From: Hypericum androsaemum
Taxonomy: Eukaryota > Streptophyta > Magnoliopsida > Malpighiales > Hypericaceae
DNA length: 64,000 nt
Direction of reading: 5' to 3'
Assembly (NCBI GenBank): GCA_963995505.1
Contig: OZ023180.1
Location: 3,224,501 to 3,288,500 of the forward strand
Shown one piece after another: positions 23,111 through 35,248 of this stretch; the first letter of the stretch is position 1, and every line of letters begins with the position of its first letter. The notes beneath the pieces were generated by a model. It ran no database searches, was not told the DNA's origin, and saw only the letters and a program-made list of their open reading frames with translations. The position numbers and the translations under genes were made by a program.

Positions 23111-24459
23111 TGATATTTGAGAGAAAGTTACATTTGTTTTACCGAGAAAGAGTCGACACGAATCCGTGAATTAATTTTTCGCTTTAACATATGCATTATT
23201 TTGTGTATATCACAATAAATTAATGCTGATTTGTTTTTTTAATTTCTAATATGCATAGTCAAACATCATTCAACCATATTTAAAGATAACTGATGTATTT
23301 TCTACTCCTAAACTTTAAACTCTAGACATTCTTCAAAAAATCAAGTCTTTTACCAATTAGATATACCCGAATAACTAATGATGTTTTCTATGTTACTTAT
23401 CAAAAAAAATAAAAGAATTTGTGGGGTCATTCTTATTTACTGCTTTTGACTCCCCTGAAATGATTATTGGTCTTGGCCAATGTAAACCACCCTATCAAAT
23501 TAACGTCGGACTTTGTAAAACTGTAATCAACGACTCTATAAACCATTTTTGGGGTCCGTTGATAATTTAGAAAAAAACCCGAAGCTTCTTCCTTCAAAAA
23601 GTGATCTCCCGGTTGAATTTCTATCTTCTATCTAGGCTGCATTTTTTGATAAGTAAAATGGCTCATTTCCACTTTTATTTTGCGCATGCCCATCATCCAA
23701 TTTATTGTCAGTGTTCTGTGCCAGCTTCCAATTTGTCTGGAATTCCGTACTATAAATGTGATGGTTCATAAGTGTGTTTCTCATTAGTTGATAATCAAAT
23801 TAAAAGGCAATCAATCACCTATGCTTCAAATAAAAGCAGACAGTTGGTTCAAATTATCAGATCTGGAATTTTTCCTAACTAAATATTGAACCTAATTGTG
23901 TAAATAACGATGTTTTGAGTTTTGATAATGGACTCAGGAAGCAGTCCGATAAAATTTACTGGATCCAGTAAAATGTATCTGTGGAGTCAAAAAACTTGTC
24001 CAGTAGGTGGAAATTGAACATTGCAAATTTTGACAAAATTGTAGCACAAATATTTAATACTAATATGTGATGACTCGAAATCAAAAAAATTTATTAGTTA
24101 AGGTTGATACACAATGGAAATAATACGTTTAGAATTTAGACCACTCGGCAGAAGGCCCAAAACCTAGTGAAAACGACAATCGGCCGATCAGATTAAAGCA
24201 AACGCCCAAGGACGGGAGAGCCGAGAGGGAATGGCTCTGTGAGGAGCACGCGCGAACTCTTGCACGTGGGGACAAAAGTAGCCGTATGATCGTCGACATA
24301 GTAGTAGAAATTTTCCAAGGAGACAACTGATAAAGCGGGGCCCAGGCTCCATGGGTCTGAAATCTGGATCATAAATGACCCACTGGATGGAGAACACGTG
24401 GTAATATCGAATTAGATCCAAGTCCAATTTGATATGAATTATAGAATATAATATATTAG
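23111..24459. other. Intergenic region with a GC-richer island at 24120-24420
   Basis: No gene is supported. The 24120-24420 segment is clearly GC-richer than its surroundings and contains TGCACGTGGG and AACACGTGGT G-box motifs. Its two overlapping minus frames match no family I know. It may be a transposon fragment. Confidence 0.35.
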
Positions 24460-24960
24460 TATCAAGGTCTAAAAAAGTAAAAAACGGACCCAGTTCTTCA
24501 AAAAAATAAAAAACGACCCGCAGGCCAAACCAGAATTTGGTTCGACCTGCAAGTCGCCGGTCTGATTGACAGGATTGCCTGTCGGACCTAACTCTTATTA
24601 TTATTTTTAACTATTATAAAATAATAAATAGACCAAATAGTCAAAATATAAGTTTCAAAATTTATATTTTGGAAGTACCTACCAATTTATTTCATACCCA
24701 GTCCATTTTACTCTATTGATTCGTAGAAATCGAGTGTGTGATATGATTTTTTGTTTTATTTTGTGTTGGCTTAGAAAAAATTAGGTCGGACATTTGGGTC
24801 AAGTCAAAATCATGTTCAACCATCCAGTCCAACCAGATTGCAGGCGGTCACAAGGTGAGCGAACCCTCAAACCCGAAACTAAAAAGTTCCCGATTCATGA
24901 TTCAACTGGTCCAACTGTTAGTCCAATTACGTTTTTAAAACAGTATGGCCTAGGGAGTTC
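24460..24960. repeat. Decayed non-autonomous repeat
   Basis: Segments such as GACCCGCAGGCCAAACC, CGACCTGCAAGTCG and CCAACCAGATTGCAGGCGG recall common plant miniature elements with degenerate palindromic ends. I could not define its boundaries. Confidence 0.3.
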
Positions 24961-25020
24961 CATAAAAATATAAAACCCGAAAATTTTATTGTATTCTCAC
25001 TTTTTCTCTGCCACTTTACC

Positions 25021-25631
25021 TAGACCTGATCATTGTTAGAATCTCATTCGTGATTCGATTCGATTCGTAAAAAATTTAATTCGGTTCGTTCACAATTCGA
25101 TTTGTTCATAATTCGATTCTAATTTGTCATAAGACGAATTGAATACGATTTAAGATTTCTACAATTCGTCGAACCAGAGAATTGAATTCGAATTCAAATT
25201 CAAATTTGTGTCAATTCGATTCGAATTTGACCATATTATTAAAAAAATTTAATAAGTACCGAGAAGTTTTCATAATACTATCTAATCATGTCATCAAGTA
25301 GACAAAATGATGCGTATGTAACTTAATTTGGAACATTAAATGCAAGCTCAATCTTTAATTTATTTTTTTTCCCAAAAAATAGTAAACGTTAAACCATAAT
25401 TTTGAAATATATTAAAAAAATATGATTGTTTTGAATTTTTTTCAAAAATATTACGAAAATTTTGGTAGTTTTTGAATATTTTATTCATTATTAAAATTAA
25501 TGAAATAATTCGAATTCGATTCAAATTTGAAAAATCATAATTTGTATTCGATTCGTCTTTGGACGAATTGAATACAGTTTGAGATTTTAATGAATTCGAA
25601 TTCGACCCAATTTGAACCGTGGTCAGGTCTA
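25021..25631. mobile_element. hAT-type miniature element A
   Basis: The ends are TAGACCTGATCA and TGGTCAGGTCTA, inverted repeats with one mismatch, and the element is flanked by a perfect 8-bp direct repeat ACTTTACC (25013-25020 and 25632-25639). An 8-bp duplication and a YAGRN-type terminus are hAT hallmarks. The interior is AT-rich with many AATTCGAATT-like words, such as ATTCGATTCGAATTTG, and no transposase frame. It is related to the element at 62939-63407. Confidence 0.85.
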
Positions 25632-25826
25632 ACTTTACCCAAGTTTTAATGACATTAATTTCATATTCTTACTATTCTGTTTGTTATTAAAGTCAGAAAT
25701 AAAGGAATTCAATTAAAGTTGCGGTGGTCATAATATATAAACCTGCAAATTTTGGATCCATAAAATTTCATTAAAAACAAGAAATAGATAAAATGAAGAA
25801 TTGCATAGTCCTTCACTGATGCACGC

Positions 25827-26667
25827 TAGGGGTGACTACGAATCAAATTTGATGCACGCTAGGGGTGACCACGAATCAAATCAAATAATCAAAATTATGA
25901 TTCGTATTCAATCATCCAAAGACGAATTCGAATCCAAATTATAAATCGTCAAATCCGAATTGAATTAATCAGAGTTCAAATTTTATAGTTTTTAAATTCA
26001 ATATTTTTGATTTTTTTTACTTTTTCGGTAAACTATTTACTCGACGTTCATCACTTGGTTCAGAATAAGATAAGAAAGAATCACTAGAACATCCATAGAT
26101 AGATATTATGTGACAAATAATATGACTAATTATGTAATTAATGATATGAATGCCATAGGGCTTGTAGTTTGATGGAACTAGGCATTGTAAAATTCAAGAA
26201 GGTCCAGCGTTCAAACCCTGACATGATGTAAATTTACCTTTAAAAAAAATAATGATATGACTAAAATATCTAATTAGTAAATTGTGATAAAGAATGTTTA
26301 TAGAGATCAAACTATCAATAGAGAGATTAAAAAAAATTAGAGAATTGAGATTGAATTATTTTAATTTTGAAGCATGGAAGGGTCAAGGAAGATTTTGAAA
26401 TTTTAATTCCCCATATACCCTGTCTTTTCAAATTTGAGCCTATTTTTTCTCTTTATACATAATTAGGTGAATTATTCGACGAATTAAAGAATTTGGATAC
26501 ATGAATTCAGATTCGATTCGTCCAAGGATGAATTCGAATCCAAATCGGGATTCATTTTGAGTCGATTTGAATCTGAATTGAATTCATGATATATCGAATC
26601 AACTTGAATCCGAATTGATTTTTTGATGAATCAAATTGAATTGAATCCAAATTCATGGTCACCCCTG
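25827..26667. mobile_element. hAT-type miniature element B with a duplicated left end
   Basis: The ends are TAGGGGTGACCA-like and TGGTCACCCCTG, flanked by the 8-bp repeat ATGCACGC (25819-25826 and 26668-26675). The left target copy plus the first 25 bp of the element is tandemly duplicated (25819-25851 and 25852-25884, two differences), so there are two nested left ends. The interior contains GAATTCGAATCC words like element A and no transposase. A SINE-like segment (26155-26250) may be nested in it. Confidence 0.82.
26155..26250 (+). mobile_element. Possible tRNA-derived SINE fragment
   Basis: TAGTTTGATGGAACTAGGC is A-box-like, GCGTTCAAACCCTGA is B-box-like about 45 bp later, and an A-rich tail (TTTAAAAAAAATAATG) follows. 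The spacing is right for a pol III promoter. No target duplication was checked beyond the obvious flanks. Confidence 0.35.
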
Positions 26668-26936
26668 ATGCACGCAGTATAAAAATGATTAACGTGTCAT
26701 CTCTAAAATATGGTCTGATATTGCTCGAGTCTAAACAGTAACCAAAACGTGTAGATTTATGGGCCGGACGCCCATTTAAGAGCCCACCAATCATAAAATG
26801 ATTTTCTCCTTATAATTGATAAACCGCCTCCGTTTTACCCGAGAACCACACACACTATAAAGATCTACGACGAAGACGAAGAAAAAGAGCTTCAAGGAGA
26901 AATTAGGGTTTGTGTGAAAGAAAGCCAATAGCGAAG

Positions 26937-27651
26937 ATGATCTACGACGTGAACTCTCCTCTCTTCCGATCCTTCCTCAGCCAGAAGGGCGGCTCCTCCG
27001 ATAAGAGGTTCCCCTCTTTACTTTTCCCTATCTCTGTAGCCGTTTTGGTTAATTTTTTTTCAATTTTTTTCACCTCCATGTGATGTTTTGAATCTGAAAG
27101 ATGAAGTTGAGGTGATTTCTTTTGAGATTTTTCTGTCGCTTCATGAGGTGGAGGGGATTGGGGTGATTGATTTGTTTTCTAGGGTTTGCATCTGTTGCTT
27201 TGAGAAATATATTCGGTACTAGGACGTTGAAGATTGTTGGATGCCGTTATTTTGGTGATGAGACGGCCGATGGAAATCGGGGGATGATTGACACCCTAAT
27301 TAGCTGCAGGAAGCTCTGTTTAAGAACTATATAAGGAGAGGTCATAGCGGGTTTGTGCCCCGATTATCTTTACGTAGCAAGCATTCACCTGTCCATGTTG
27401 AATATCGCCGTGCTTGTATCTGTTTGGACTCTACTATACCGCAAGCTTAAGGCTGCTTGTTTTTCGATTTCGGTGGCGACACATCTATCTTTCTCTGGTT
27501 TTATTAACTATTTTGTAAGCTGTTTGTGTTTCTGGTTTAGGATGGTCCTGATTATTGGTATAATCTTCTGTATTACAGGAAAATGGAGGAGCAAAGGCCA
27601 AAGGACCATAAGCCTAAAGCGAATGAGAACAAGCCTGTGATGAATGAGTAA
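26937..27651 (+). CDS. Small conserved-looking plant protein, 47 residues
   Basis: Two exons, 26937-27007 and 27579-27651, join at AAGAG/G AAA through a GT-AG intron (TTACAG acceptor). The protein is MIYDVNSPLFRSFLSQKGG followed by a very hydrophilic, Lys/Glu-rich tail (KMEEQRPKDHKPKANENKP) ending VMNE. The first exon follows a typical leader (AGAAATTAGGGTTTG, a telo-box-like motif). I do not know its function. The sequence looks like a small, highly conserved plant protein. A plant mitochondrial complex accessory subunit is one possibility I cannot support from sequence. Frames inside the intron are artefacts. Confidence 0.75.
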
Positions 27652-29850
27652 GCTTGCGGAGTTAAATCTCCTCTATTTCATGGGCTGAATGGTGGGCGAG
27701 CATCTAGTGCTGTTTTAGGATCTCTGTTTGTCCGCAATGAGATAGACCTATAACTCTTTCTCTTTCGTGGTTCCTGAATGCAACTTTTATATTTTCTCCA
27801 TTGTGTCTTCTTCTGTGTTTCTCATCATGTTCATGCTTGATTGAGCTCATGGTTTCACAACCATGTAATTAATCCTCTTTCGGGTCTTGCTATCTTTGGA
27901 ATTAACTTGTGCAAGTCCCTTTATTGATTGGAGGATCTTATTAGACAATGAGTCCAGATTTCCCGTTTAAACGTAGGAGGATTACCTGGGACTTCTGGGG
28001 ACTCGCTTTGTCCTCATTTGCCCCCAGTCTGTTGTAGGAAGAGTTTGATTTTGGGGTATAGTTATTCTGATATGATTTGGAAATTTGGCTTAGTAGTTAC
28101 ATGCTCAATTAAGATTGTTGGGTTAGTGCGTCTCCTTTTTTAGGGAAGGTGTGAGGGGTACGGGGAAGTAGTATAATTCTGTCTGCCAGTTGACCGGAAG
28201 TGAGCTTTCTAGAAAGCAAGATATTTGCTACTTGCCCTTTTTCAGCGAAGTTGTCAGAAGCTGAGACCATCTAACCTATATAATAAGGATGGTGATAAAA
28301 AATATATTGAGCAGCAAGTCCCTCTAACTATTTCCCTCGTTTACTGATTTGATCGAGCCTCGAATTCGAGTCACAATTCACTTTTAACCTGGGTTAGGGG
28401 GACCATTGTCTTGTAAGATCATCTATTAGATACTAAATGAGACTCTACTGAGAGCCGAGAAGACCTATTCGTTTTGCAACTGGTTCTTTAACCGTGGATC
28501 AGGTGTCTAGTAGCGTCACCAACGAGGATTTACATGTGATTTTTTTTTACTTGTTGATCCAAGGTGCAGTAGAAAGGTGCCAATCGGGTAATGATTGATG
28601 TTGAGAGTCGATCGATCCATTATGGTTAGTGTCAATATTTCATTTTTGAGTCATTATGATGAGGAAGAACTTCCATTTTGTAAAAAAGACGTCAAAGTTG
28701 TCATAGGAGTCCACATAAAATTGCAAATTTCCATTTTGGTCGGTTTCGAGCTACAATCAATTCTAGACACAATCGAGGCTTCTCGCTTTAACCAAGAAAA
28801 AGTGGCTACGGTAGTCAAACACAGGGTAGAAAGTAAGTATCAAAAGAATCACCATTTTAACGAAAGCCAGGAACGGAGAGTAAAAAAGCGACAAGAGACG
28901 TGGGACCTTTGTCTGGTGAAAAGCATCGAGCCAAAGGGTGAATGGAAGTCTCGCAATTGATTAACCATGAGTTGTTTTCCATGTGCAACCACTTTTCCAT
29001 AATTCCGATCCTCGATCGTCCCTCGTTTTTCTTTACGCTCTTCCTTTCATGACTTTTGACAGTCTAGTATCTTTACCAACCTTGTTTGAGTAGGTTATAA
29101 TCTTCAAATGGTTAAAATTATTTTTGACAAATATTTAACGTTGCTGTGTTCCTAAGAAATTGAACTCGGGATATCTTTGCTAAGTCTCTTGTATTAGTAC
29201 ATAAAGTTAGTTGGCATCCACTTATTACTACAAAAGCCATGGTCCATAAGCGTCTTTAAGGTCCTCCAGAACATGTTAGAATTTGCGAAGGGGGAAAAGT
29301 TAAAAACTATCTCGAGAATATTTTTCCACTAGATGGTTGACCTATATCCAATCAACTACTACTTTTTTCCTCCATGGAAATACCCCATGTTCATAATATG
29401 CACGGGATTTACGCAATGACAATTGCAAGGAATTGATCAGATAAGATTCTAAATGGTTTTTTTAATACCATTTGATATCTGAATACCTATTATACCGACA
29501 AATACAAATTCGAATTCTTCCGATAAATATTAACATTGTTAAATTTTTAAGTACTCGATTAAATTCTCAAAAGTCTCTTTTACTTTGTCAATACTTTTTC
29601 AATACTCGACGCTATATAGATGATAACCTCCTCTCTTTCTTTTCTCCCGCTTTTTCTTTAATAGTCTCGTTCCTCCCCTTTATTCGCGGTAATCTCCCTC
29701 CCAATTCCACACTTTTTCCTCCTGAACCAAACACAAGAAAACTAAACGACCAACTTATTTTTCTCCTCCTCTCAGAACCTCCATATTCTAACACGATCAA
29801 GTGGTGATCTTCCTGGACCAATTCCTTAAAAAAAGAAAAGAACATAAACA
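27652..29850. other. Intergenic region
   Basis: This holds the 3' UTR of the small gene and the promoter of the next gene. The 121-residue frame at 28595-28960 starts MMLRVDRSIMVSVNISF, has no family resemblance and lies in AT-rich DNA. It could be a relic but is not supported as a gene. Confidence 0.4.
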
Positions 29851-31050
29851 ATGTCAGAATTTCCCTTGCCACCTCCAACCTCCAAGAAAATCCACCACTT
29901 CCCAAGTCTCCTCCTGTCTGGCCTCTTCCTCTTGTTCTCCTTCATCCGGTCTCACCCTCTGTACTTCTCCTACTTCATCTTCTTCTCTCCTTACCTCATC
30001 AAGCTCCTCTCTTTCCTCTCCCCTCTCTTCATCACCACCTTCCTTCTGCTCCTAGCCCTTCTAACCATCTCTCCCAACCTCGTCTCCGAAAAGTTCGCCA
30101 CCGAATTGTCCGAGTCCAAGGCAAGTCCAGTGGTGGTTGTCTACAGAGCTGTTGTAGAGAAGCTGCTGAGGGGTAAAGTAGGACATGGTGGGGATGAAGA
30201 GTATCATCAGTATGTGGAGTTAGAAGCTTACAAGATTGTGTTTGAGGCCTCAAGTCATGATCTTGGAGATAACCCAGTTGAGGTCTTGGAGATTGAAGCA
30301 AAGGAACAGCCCTTGGCCTCTAGTGATGATGATCTTGCAGAGGTAATCAACTGTTCTAACCAAGAAATCAATGGATCGAATGGGAATTTAGCTCAAGGAC
30401 AAGCAGAGGTAAAGACATTGGCAGGCTTCCTGCGTGAAGAAGAAGAAGAAGAAAAGGAAGTAGCCAAGCCAGTGAGAGAGAATTCCAATAAAGTGGAGGG
30501 AGAAAGAAGAAGACAAGTTAATGAAGACCACTACAGTACTCCAAAGTCTAATGCTGATCTCTGGAGTAGTCCTGAGAATGGAGATCAGCACTCTCCGAGT
30601 CTAGGAAGTTTCGGGTCGATGAGGAGGGACAAGGAGTGGAGGAGGACACTGGCGTGCAAGCTCTTCGAAGAGAGGCGCAACGTGGATGGTGGTGGTGGTG
30701 GAGGAGAAGGCAGCATGGATATGTTATGGGAAGCATACGAGGCGGATTCGGCGAAGCCGCAGGGGAATGCCATTAGCAGCAAGGCTAAGAAGAAGGGGGA
30801 GACCAAGTTTGGTAGTTCTAGGAGTGAGTTTAGTTATGATCATTGTAGTGAGGAAGATGAGGAGGATGATGATGAGGAGGTGAATGGTGGGAAGTTGTGT
30901 TGCTTGCAGGCGCTGAAATTCTCATCTGGGAAGATGAATTTGGGAATGGGAAGGCCTAACCTTGTCAAGTTCTCCAAGGCCATTAAAGGGTTTGGATGGT
31001 TGCACAAAGTTGGCAGCCACAGCAAGAAAGCTCAGCGTGTTTCTAGTTAG
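29851..31050 (+). CDS. Plant-specific membrane protein of unknown function
   Basis: This is a single-exon frame of 399 residues. Two long hydrophobic segments lie near the N-terminus (about 19-36, LLLSGLFLLFSFIRSHPL, and 40-75, rich in F/L/S), so the protein is probably anchored with a large cytosolic C-terminal part. That part is acidic with polyGlu runs (about 198-206) and a GGGGGG run. It contains the well-formed block SMRRDKEWRRTLACKLFEER followed by MLWEAYE, which I remember from uncharacterised plant proteins. Near the end are CCLQALKFSSGKMN and FSKAIKGFGWLHKVG. No enzymatic motif is visible. The block and length support a real gene; the function is unknown. Confidence 0.82.
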   Translation: MSEFPLPPPTSKKIHHFPSLLLSGLFLLFSFIRSHPLYFSYFIFFSPYLIKLLSFLSPLFITTFLLLLALLTISPNLVSEKFATELSESKASPVVVVYRAVVEKLLRGKVGHGGDEEYHQYVELEAYKIVFEASSHDLGDNPVEVLEIEAKEQPLASSDDDLAEVINCSNQEINGSNGNLAQGQAEVKTLAGFLREEEEEEKEVAKPVRENSNKVEGERRRQVNEDHYSTPKSNADLWSSPENGDQHSPSLGSFGSMRRDKEWRRTLACKLFEERRNVDGGGGGGEGSMDMLWEAYEADSAKPQGNAISSKAKKKGETKFGSSRSEFSYDHCSEEDEEDDDEEVNGGKLCCLQALKFSSGKMNLGMGRPNLVKFSKAIKGFGWLHKVGSHSKKAQRVSS

Positions 31051-32792
31051 TAATGTGTCTTGCTGAATTTCTTATAAGTAAATATATCTTGCAATTCTGT
31101 TAAACACTCGTTGAGAAAGATTTGTCACCTTTCAAAGATCGTACATGTTTCGAACTTAGATTGGCTGGCCAAGTAGATGTCCGGATACCACCTCTCTCTC
31201 TGTTGCAATGCATTGTTGTAGTTGCCTTGAATCCATTTCATTACAAAAGAAGGTAGTCAGATGATGACTTAACTAAGAGGTTTACATGTTTAATTAACCA
31301 TACCCAGTTGTTGTGACCATAGAACTGGTTGTTAATTTTTGCCATGTAAAACACAGAGCATGTAATAGGATCTTATAGTTCAATCATAAGTATAGAATTC
31401 GAAATTTAGAAATGTAAGATGTTAGTTTTTGTAATTATATCCGGTTTTAATTCATATTAGTTGATCCGTTGGCGTCCATCTAGCAATAGCTTTTATTTAT
31501 TTTTTAATTTGAGTTATTTGATGAATTATTCTGCGCAATATTTTGCTCATATCCCCTACTTAAACTATAAAACATTTATTTATCCCTGAAATAATGAAAT
31601 CACATTTCATCCCTTTTCACAAGTAACAATCGTCAAAAAAATGAATGTGGGTCGGATGGAAGACTAGAGCAATAATCACAATAAAGTTGTTGAAATTATA
31701 ATTAGGTAGTGCGATCTAATATTATATTAAGAATCAAAGCAATTATCTAATGTCTCCTCCCATGGGCCAACGGACTTGGAAGTTTGCACAAGTATCCAAT
31801 GACTCCCGCCTGCGAGTTGTCGGTGGATTTGGATTATGGAATTGAAAATTGCAAGTTGACATATGTTAGTTTCTTTTTTTTTTTCGGAGCGCTGACATAT
31901 GTTAGTTTCTGAAATGAAGAACTCGGAACATGTAATTATTACTCCGCAGTCCCAACCTGCGAGGCAGGTGCTTACGAAGCACTTGGTTGCCATAACATAT
32001 AATTTCCGCTATGCAATGGGTAAGATCTTTCGCAGACGAATTAAATACGTGACCGGAAAGAAGGAAAAAGGTCTATACGAACGATATTTTTTTTATAAGC
32101 AGATTTTTAGTCCTGCTCACTCCACACCACATCCTTCCCTTATCATATTCGAGCGTATATGAACAACACTTGCACATAGATTAGTTGATCTTAAGAGACG
32201 GAGAAGTCTCTTGTCTAATAGCGCGTCCAAGCATGCTCAAGTTGCTTTCGCAGGTCATCGCGTGCCCACTGACGAACGAACTGAGAACAGTCTCTTCAGA
32301 ATCCTCTTCCGCACGTCGAAGAGTCAACTCAGAACTAATACAAATACTTACTTAACTAACTAATTAATGTTCAAGTCGTACAAAAATGAATAAATGTTGA
32401 AAAAATATTTTAAACTAATATTGTATATTTTTCTATCCATATCTCAAACTCGATAACTCTTAATTAATTCAGAACAAATCACTTTTTAAACTTAGTAATG
32501 CAAGAGGAGTCCTAACTGAAAAGCGGATAGCTTTCAACACTTTACTATAACCGCCAATCACATCCTCTCTCAACGCGTCGGTGGTGGTGGAGAACAGCCG
32601 CACCCAAACTGTAAACCTTCTCCCGAGATCCAACGGTCCAGATCGTCCCCCACATAACGACACCTCACTCGTCAACACACAAACACAGATCTCTCCCCCA
32701 AATCATTAAACTTCCATTCTCCCCCACTCCCAATTCCCGAAAAGAAACTAAAATTAGAAACCAAATAATAAAATAAAAAAAATCCAGAGACG
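31051..32792. other. Intergenic region
   Basis: No gene is supported. A tiny poly(T)-containing insertion with target duplication lies at 31857-31910. The last 250 bp is C/T-rich and should be the promoter and leader of the GAUT gene. Confidence 0.45.
31857..31910 (-). mobile_element. Minimal poly(A) retroposon insertion
   Basis: A perfect 18-bp direct repeat TGACATATGTTAGTTTCT (31857-31874 and 31893-31910) flanks an 18-bp insert of ten T and CGGAGCGC. On the minus strand this is an 8-base stub with a poly(A) tail, flanked by a target duplication of the length seen in LINE-mediated retroposition. Confidence 0.65.
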
Positions 32793-34796
32793 ATGACGAT
32801 CCGTCACCGGCCGATACGAACCGGATCGGGCGACCGCCGCGACGGGAGTCGGAACTTCTACGTCGTCCTCGTCGTCTCGTCGGTCGCCGCGTTCCTTTTA
32901 TTATCTTCTCTCCCTCTGTCCCTCCACCCTAACCGCCCGGTAAGTAACCGCCTCCTCGCTCGCGAACCTATTGAACGCCGCCGTTTCGGCGTATCTGTTG
33001 TGATTGTGTTGTTTGTGGAATGCAGGAGGCGGGGGATGACGTGTCCGGGTCGGGTCAGAGGCGGTTAATGCTGGCGATGAAGTCGGATCCGCTGAAGCCG
33101 AAGCTTGACCAGATCCGGAAGCAGGCGGAGGACCACAGAGCGGTCGTCCTGTCGTACGCGTCCTACGCGCGTAAGCTCAAGCTCGAGAGCTCTAAGTTGG
33201 TCCGACTCTTCGCGGACATCACCCGCAACTTCACCGACCTCGTCAACAAGCCGGTGTACCGGGCGCTGGCGGAAGCTGCGGCGGCGGAGTCCATTGATGA
33301 GGCCACGCTCCGGCAGTTCGAGAAGGAGGTCAAGGAGCGGATCAAGCTCACGCGCCAGGTGATCGGTGAGTCCAAGGAGAGCTTCGACAACCAGCTCAAG
33401 ATCCAGAAGCTCAAGGACACTATCTTTGCGGTCAATGAGCAGTTGACCAAGGCCAAGAAGCAGGGCGCCTTCTCGTCCCTGATTGCCGCCAAGTCGATCC
33501 CCAAGAGCCTGCATTGCCTGTCGATGAAGCTGATGGAGGAGAGGATCGCTCGCCCTGATCGGTACACGGATGATGGGAAGCACTCCGCGCCGGAGCTGGA
33601 GGACCCCCGGCTGTATCACTATGCGATCTTCTCAGATAATGTGCTGGCGGCGTCAGTGGTGGTGAATTCGGCTGTGAAGAACGCGAAGGAGCCGTCCAAG
33701 CACGTGTTCCACGTGGTGACGGATAAGATGAACCTCGGGGCAATGCAAGTAATGTTCAGGCTGAAAGAATATAATGGAGCACATATTGAAGTGAAGGCGG
33801 TTGAGGATTATAAGTTCTTGAATTCGAGTTATGTCCCCGTGCTTAAGCAGTTGGAGTCTGCGAACCTGCAGAGGTTTTATTTTGAGAATAAGTTGGAGAA
33901 TGCGACCAAGGATACTACTAATATGAAGTTTAGGAACCCTAAGTACTTGTCCATCTTGAACCACTTGCGGTTCTATTTGCCCGAGATGTACCCCAAACTG
34001 CATAGGATCCTGTTCTTGGATGATGACATTGTCGTGCAGAAGGACTTGACGGGGCTGTGGAAGATTGATATGGATGGGAAGGTGAATGGTGCAGTGGAGA
34101 CTTGTTTTGGTTCTTTTCATAGGTATGCGCAGTATATGAACTTCTCACACCCGTTGATCAAGGAGAAGTTTGATCCCAAGACTTGCGCTTGGGCGTACGG
34201 GATGAACTTCTTCGATTTGGATGCATGGAGGCTAAAGAAGAGCACTGAGGAGTACCACTATTGGCAGTCCAAGGTATGATTTCTCGTGTCCCCTTTAGTT
34301 TTCTTGTGCTTTGCTCTGCATTTGATGGCTGCTGTTCGTTTGAGCTTGTTGTCGATGGCAATTCGAGTTTATTATGTTATGGTTAGCTTGGTTCCAATTC
34401 ACAATGTTGTTTGATGACTGCTCGTGGATCAATAGTTGCAGAGTTCCACCGTGCTCTATAAATTTATGGTGCTGTTTGTTAGATCATTCCTTAAATGGCG
34501 GTTTTCTGTTGACGTTGCAGAACGAGAACCGGCAACTGTGGAAGCTGGGAACGCTGCCACCGGGGCTGATCACGTTTTACTCGACTACGAAGCCGCTGGA
34601 CAAGTCATGGCATGTCCTGGGGCTCGGTTACAACCCAAGCATTAGCATGGAAGAGATCCACAACGCTGCTGTGGTACACTTCAATGGGAACATGAAGCCG
34701 TGGCTTGATATCGCCATGCCCCAATTTAAACCTCTTTGGTCGAAATATGTTGACTATGACTTGGAGTTTGTCCAGGCCTGTAATTTTGGCAGCTGA
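32793..34796 (+). CDS. Galacturonosyltransferase, GAUT8/GAUT9 clade (GT8 family)
   Basis: Three exons (32793-32939, 33026-34273, 34521-34796) join in frame to 556 residues, close to the usual length. The N-terminus has a short cytosolic stretch and one signal-anchor helix (about 23-44, FYVVLVVSSVAAFLLLSSL), so it is a type II Golgi protein. A coiled stem region follows (LKLESSKLVRLFADI, LRQFEKEVKERIKLTRQVI). The GT8 catalytic domain starts near LYHYAIFSDNVLAASVVVNS and has the metal-binding FLDDDIVVQKDL (Asp381-383). Later come CAWAYGMNFFDLDAW, GLGYNP and HFNGNMKPW. The family transfers galacturonic acid from UDP-GalA in homogalacturonan (pectin) synthesis. The closest group is GAUT8 (QUA1)/GAUT9; I favour GAUT9 without a tree. 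Confidence 0.93.
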
Positions 34797-35248
34797 TTTC
34801 TTGTTGGTTTCAGAATATATTTTGAGAAATAATTTTGGCAGTTTAATTTTTTTATTATTAGTTCCTCGGACTAGGGATCTTTGTAATGGACTGATGGTAA
34901 ACTACACAAATCTTTCTTATTGTCATATAATTAAAAATCGTTATGATAAAACATTATAGCCTTAATATCATTTAGAATTCTTTTGATAATGCGTCTGCTT
35001 CAAAATTGATTATTGTTGTTATTAGCCCGACACTCCTATCACCAGGGTCTAATTCTTGACATTTCAGTTCTCTTGACAACAGTTGTTTTGTTGATATGGC
35101 GGAAGCCTAGTGTTGTTGACATGTCCATCTTGATGTTATCTACCTTCGAATACCGGCGGAGCCAACTTGCTTTCGAGCATTGCTCGAGAGCGAAGTATAA
35201 TGTCACGGACTGATTTTCCGGAAGTTCAAGGCTATGGAAGTTATTGTG
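34797..35248. other. GAUT gene 3' flank
   Basis: AT-rich 3' UTR and intergenic DNA, with no gene seen. Confidence 0.4.

Noticed and set aside
28595..28960. 121-codon open frame
   Set aside because: It has no domain, no splice or promoter context, and AT-rich codon use unlike the neighbouring real genes.
33065..33743. Long antisense frames opposite the GAUT exon
   Set aside because: They are shadows of a GC-rich real exon. The sense strand has full GT8 family motifs.
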